A stretch of DNA of 64,000 nt, taken from Gammaproteobacteria bacterium (GTDB lineage Bacteria > Pseudomonadota > Gammaproteobacteria > Steroidobacterales > Steroidobacteraceae). Positions 61,118-64,000 of the stretch are shown piece by piece. The notes beneath the pieces were generated by a model. It saw only the letters and a list, made by a program, of their open reading frames with translations. It did not search any database and was not told where the DNA came from. The position numbers were made by a program, and so were the translations under genes. Numbering within the stretch: the first letter of the stretch is position 1; the number at the start of each line of letters is the position of its first letter. The DNA lies in assembly GCA_028293745.1 (NCBI GenBank), contig JAQGOF010000241.1, positions 1 to 64,000 of the forward strand, in the 5' to 3' direction.

Positions 61118-62125
61118 GTGGTTCGCACAAGATCTAAGCTCGGCTTTGTGCCGAACGTACTTCCATCGCAGAGCAGCATCGTGGCCAACATCCTGGCGCA
61201 GGCTCATGCCAGACGCCGCCGCCGCTGTCGCGTTGTTGAACGGCCGCATCAGCCGGTGCCATTCATCGTGGGCTCGCCCCGCTCAGGTACGACGCTTCTC
61301 AGGTTGATGTTGGATTCGCATCCCCAGCTCGCGATTCCCCCGGAGACCGGCTTTTTGCCGCGGGCACTCGTGTCACTGTTCGGCAACGACGAGCGGCAGC
61401 GGCAGTCCTTTGGTGCGGCTCTCATCAACTTCCCGCCGGAAGCGTCCGGCTGGCGGGATTTCGGCATCGAGCCCGATGCGTTCATGAGCGAGCTGCGGAC
61501 GATCACCCCTTTCCACGTCGATGAAGCAATCCGCTGCTTCTATCGAATGTATGCCGCGCGCTTCGCAAAGGATCGCTGGGGTGACAAGACCCCCACGTAT
61601 GGCAGACACATGCGTGCGATCGAACAAGTGCTGCCGGAGGCCTGCTTCATACATATCATTCGGGACGGCCGCGATGTCGCTCTGTCACTTCGTGACGTTT
61701 GGTTCGCTCCGGGCAAGGATATGACGACGCTCGCGCGGCAGTGGCGCCGGGACATCTGCGCAACACGCCGGCAATCCCTGGGCTGCAGGCACTACCTGGA
61801 GTTGCGGTACGAGTCGCTCGTGCTCGATCCGGAAACCTGTCTGCGAGATATTTGCGACTTCATCGAGATCGACTACGATCCCGCAATGAAGGACTACCAT
61901 CGCCGCGCGGCCGCGCGCCTGCTCGAGCAGCAGGCCCCTACGCTCGCGAGCGGGACGGTTCTGGTCACTCAGCATGAGAGGCTGGCACAGCAGCGGCTCA
62001 CCATGTGCCCACCGGACCCGTCGCGCATATTTCGCTGGCGCCAGGCAATGCTGGCCAGCGAGCGCGCCGAGTATGAAGCGGTCGCTGGCGGTCTGTTGGC
62101 GGCCTTGGATTACCCCTGCATCTAG
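61118..62125 (+). CDS. Sulfotransferase family protein
   Basis: A 335-residue sulfotransferase with PAPS-binding VPFIVGSPRSGTTLLRLMLDSHP near residue 50 and the 3'-phosphate region around FIHIIRDGRDVALSLRDVWF. It lacks TPR repeats, unlike the 29522 protein. Translation may begin at GTG 61118 or GTG 61148, and the first 40 residues are not homologous, so the start is uncertain. It is about 95 bases after the nitrilase-like gene. Confidence 0.85.
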   Translation: MVRTRSKLGFVPNVLPSQSSIVANILAQAHARRRRRCRVVERPHQPVPFIVGSPRSGTTLLRLMLDSHPQLAIPPETGFLPRALVSLFGNDERQRQSFGAALINFPPEASGWRDFGIEPDAFMSELRTITPFHVDEAIRCFYRMYAARFAKDRWGDKTPTYGRHMRAIEQVLPEACFIHIIRDGRDVALSLRDVWFAPGKDMTTLARQWRRDICATRRQSLGCRHYLELRYESLVLDPETCLRDICDFIEIDYDPAMKDYHRRAAARLLEQQAPTLASGTVLVTQHERLAQQRLTMCPPDPSRIFRWRQAMLASERAEYEAVAGGLLAALDYPCI

Positions 62126-62254
62126 CCGCCTGACCCCCGCGACCTGACTCCAGCGCCTGCGCCCACCACGAGCCTCCAGCGCTTGCGTGCCACAACCCGA
62201 GCAAGGACCGCCCCATGCGGTCAAAATGGCGCCCCCGTTTGCTGGAAGCTCAAG

Positions 62255-64000
62255 ATGCGTTCGCGCCTGCTCGCCCTGCTGATCTGTGCACCTCTTGCGG
62301 CAGTGACCTGCCCGGCAGGGGCCGCCACTGAAGTCCATGAGAAGTTGACCGCCCTCGCCCGGGACATCGTTTACACCTCGGCTGCGATGTTTCCCACCCA
62401 GGCGACCCAATTGGGCATTCCAGGTCACGATGGCGAGCTGGAAACGCCCTCCGAGCGGAACCGAAACGCATATATCGACAAACTGCATCAGTGGCAGCAG
62501 CGGCTCGAGGAAGTTGCGCCTGCCGGGCGCGCGGGCCTCGAGCTCGTCGATCGCAATGACGCGCGCCTGCTCGACGCACAGCTCACGGGAAGCCTGAACC
62601 TGCTCCTGGTTCGCAGCACGGACCGCAAGGACTATTCGGCCGGGGCCAACAACATCGTCAATACGATTTTCTATCAGCTACAGTTTCTGCCGGTAGCCGG
62701 CCGGGAGGGCAAGACGGCCACAGATGTGAGCCGGGCCTGGACGGACCTTACGAACCGTCTCACCAGGGCACCGCAATACATCAGCGCTTCCGAGAAACTG
62801 GTGACGACGCCGGGACACCTCTACGGTGTAGTGGGCAACGAGCAACTCGATGGCGCCCCGAGCTTCTTCAACGGCGCTCTGACAGATGCCGCCAAAGCAC
62901 ACTACGCACGCGATACCAGAGCTTTTGCCCGCTTCAGTGCCGCACGGGATGCAACTCTCGCGGAAATCGCGAGGACCAGATCCTACATCGATGCCCATGT
63001 TGCACAGTGGCCGGAGAACTTCGCCATGGGGCGACAGGCATACGATGCGATGCTGCGGGACGAACAGCTGCTGCCGCTCGATTCTCGCGATGTGGAACGC
63101 ATGGCGAACGACGAGCTGGCACATGGATGGGCAGAGGAGGCGTGGCTCATGGCGCAATCTAAACACGACAATCTGCCATTCGGCGCGCGGAGCGGCGGGG
63201 GCATGGCGCCCGAGGGCCCCGCTCTGATTGACTACTACCGCGAGCGTATCGCCGATGTCGGCCGCTTCGTTGCGCAGCATGACCTCCTGACCATCCCGGC
63301 GTGGCTTGGTACGATCAACGTCCAGGAGACCCCGAAATTCATGCAACCGGTCTCACCGGGAGCATCGATGGTCTCGCCACGGCTGCTCTCGGCTGAGACC
63401 AACGGTTATTACTTCATCACACCGCCTGCTTCGCTTGCCCAGGCCGCGGCACGCCTCGACATGAACCAGGATTTCGATCGCGACCGGATCCTCTCGACCG
63501 CCGCGCACGAGGCCATGCCGGGCCATTTCCTGCAGCTCTCGATCGCCAGGCGCCATCCGAACTTCATTCGCAGAATCCAGGGCAGCGGTGTGTTCGCCGA
63601 AGGCTGGGCCTTCTACGGCGAGGAGATGTTTGTGCGGCTCGGGTTGTACGGGAACGATCTGGACCCGCGGCTGTTTACTGCGCGTTGGGAGCGCGTGCGC
63701 GGCGCTCGGGCGATCGTGGATCCGAAGCTGGCTTCGGGCGAATGGAGCTACGAGCAGGCGGCGGACTTCTATGCCCAGGAAAGCGGCTTTACCCGCGCGG
63801 CAGCGCGTGCCGCCGCCGCTGCGATTGCAACGAATCCGGGCTACTTCATCGCTTACACCGTTGGACGCTGGCAGATTCAGCAACTGCTGTCGGCCTACAT
63901 ACAGAAGACGGCCGGCAAAGGCTCATTGCACGACTTTCACGATCGGCTGCTCTCGTATGGCACCACGCCGCTGGCGCTCGTGGGCCCGGAGCTGCTGGCA
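62255..64000 (+). CDS. DUF885 family protein (partial, runs off window)
   Basis: An open frame from ATG 62255 to the last base, at least 582 codons with no stop. A signal peptide (LLALLICAPLAAVTCPAGA) precedes a helical DUF885 domain. The metal-binding motif HEAMPGHF starts at residue 418, and FAEGWAFYGEEMFVRLGLY supplies the second motif. Compared with the 24365 family member it shares the motif pair but has a soluble secreted N-terminus in place of a membrane anchor, and the two are clearly distinct paralogues. Confidence 0.9.
   Translation, partial: MRSRLLALLICAPLAAVTCPAGAATEVHEKLTALARDIVYTSAAMFPTQATQLGIPGHDGELETPSERNRNAYIDKLHQWQQRLEEVAPAGRAGLELVDRNDARLLDAQLTGSLNLLLVRSTDRKDYSAGANNIVNTIFYQLQFLPVAGREGKTATDVSRAWTDLTNRLTRAPQYISASEKLVTTPGHLYGVVGNEQLDGAPSFFNGALTDAAKAHYARDTRAFARFSAARDATLAEIARTRSYIDAHVAQWPENFAMGRQAYDAMLRDEQLLPLDSRDVERMANDELAHGWAEEAWLMAQSKHDNLPFGARSGGGMAPEGPALIDYYRERIADVGRFVAQHDLLTIPAWLGTINVQETPKFMQPVSPGASMVSPRLLSAETNGYYFITPPASLAQAAARLDMNQDFDRDRILSTAAHEAMPGHFLQLSIARRHPNFIRRIQGSGVFAEGWAFYGEEMFVRLGLYGNDLDPRLFTARWERVRGARAIVDPKLASGEWSYEQAADFYAQESGFTRAAARAAAAAIATNPGYFIAYTVGRWQIQQLLSAYIQKTAGKGSLHDFHDRLLSYGTTPLALVGPELLA

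Noticed and set aside
62126-62254. Repeated CTCCAGCGC(C/T)TGCG motif
   Set aside because: Two imperfect copies in 60 bases of GC-rich sequence; not convincing as a regulatory element.
1-64000. tRNA, rRNA, CRISPR array, IS element, prophage
   Set aside because: No transposase or integrase frame, no regularly spaced repeat-spacer pattern and no tRNA-like cloverleaf was noticed in the intergenic gaps. tRNAscan-SE and CRISPR finders would be decisive.

Overview
The window is 64 kb of GC-rich DNA (I estimate low-to-mid 60s % GC by eye) from a Gram-negative bacterium. Supporting features are outer-membrane beta-barrels ending in aromatic residues, lipoprotein signal peptides, a TonB-dependent receptor, an RND tripartite pump and signal-peptide-bearing periplasmic proteins. 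The gene set (alpha-E/ATP-grasp/transglutaminase locus, DUF885 paralogues, TPR-sulfotransferase beside a TonB receptor, DUF3034, secreted truncated globin, SYLF protein) fits a gammaproteobacterium of the Steroidobacteraceae/Nevskiales/Xanthomonadales type. That placement is an inference from gene content, not a measurement. I see no rRNA, tRNA, CRISPR array, insertion sequence, integrase or phage gene. Genes are tightly packed with many ATGA/GTGA/TTGA stop-start overlaps and several convergent pairs whose 3' ends overlap.

Region 1 (1-5562): the tail of an outer-membrane protein gene, then an envelope module of four genes (OM beta-barrel lipoprotein, TlpA-like thiol oxidoreductase, DUF4266 mini-lipoprotein ending in CGCN, DUF3570 barrel). 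Palindromes lie at three of its boundaries. A SYLF-domain protein, a hairpin-rich 340-bp leader and a MATE exporter follow.

Region 2 (5528-16979): a peptide-modification/synthesis-type locus with a stand-alone circularly permuted ATP-grasp and stand-alone alpha-E protein, a fused ATP-grasp/alpha-E protein, three different transglutaminase-fold proteins (one carrying DUF2126) and a DUF2252 kinase-like protein. It combines two parallel versions of a system whose chemistry is, to my knowledge, unknown.

Region 3 (17025-29306): Na+/H+ antiporter; a Ser/Thr kinase fused to a formylglycine-generating-enzyme-like domain with a lipoprotein and a TPR protein; a palindrome-rich non-coding block sharing a 23-bp sequence with region 1; a secreted truncated haemoglobin with DUF3034; a DUF885 hydrolase with an AcvB/VirJ-like protein; a HipA-like kinase/DUF3037 pair; DUF4279.

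Region 4 (29522-47178): TPR-sulfotransferase, TonB receptor, Fsr-like MFS exporter, WbuC cupin with a 2OG-oxygenase-like protein, lactate permease, an ECF42-type sigma factor with its DGPF/YciI partner plus GNAT and PNPOx-like genes, CocE/NonD hydrolase, AlaX editing protein and a cytochrome P450 preceded by a 20-codon ORF.

Region 5 (47239-64000): DUF3617 protein; an RND efflux operon that carries its own GntR-family regulator and starts at a promoter whose -10 lies in a perfect 16-bp palindrome; SRPBCC protein; GNAT and Lrp/AsnC regulator divergent from a PLP dehydratase-like enzyme; a GST with a repeat-expanded insert; LLM oxidoreductase, nitrilase-superfamily hydrolase, sulfotransferase, and a second DUF885 gene that runs off the window end.
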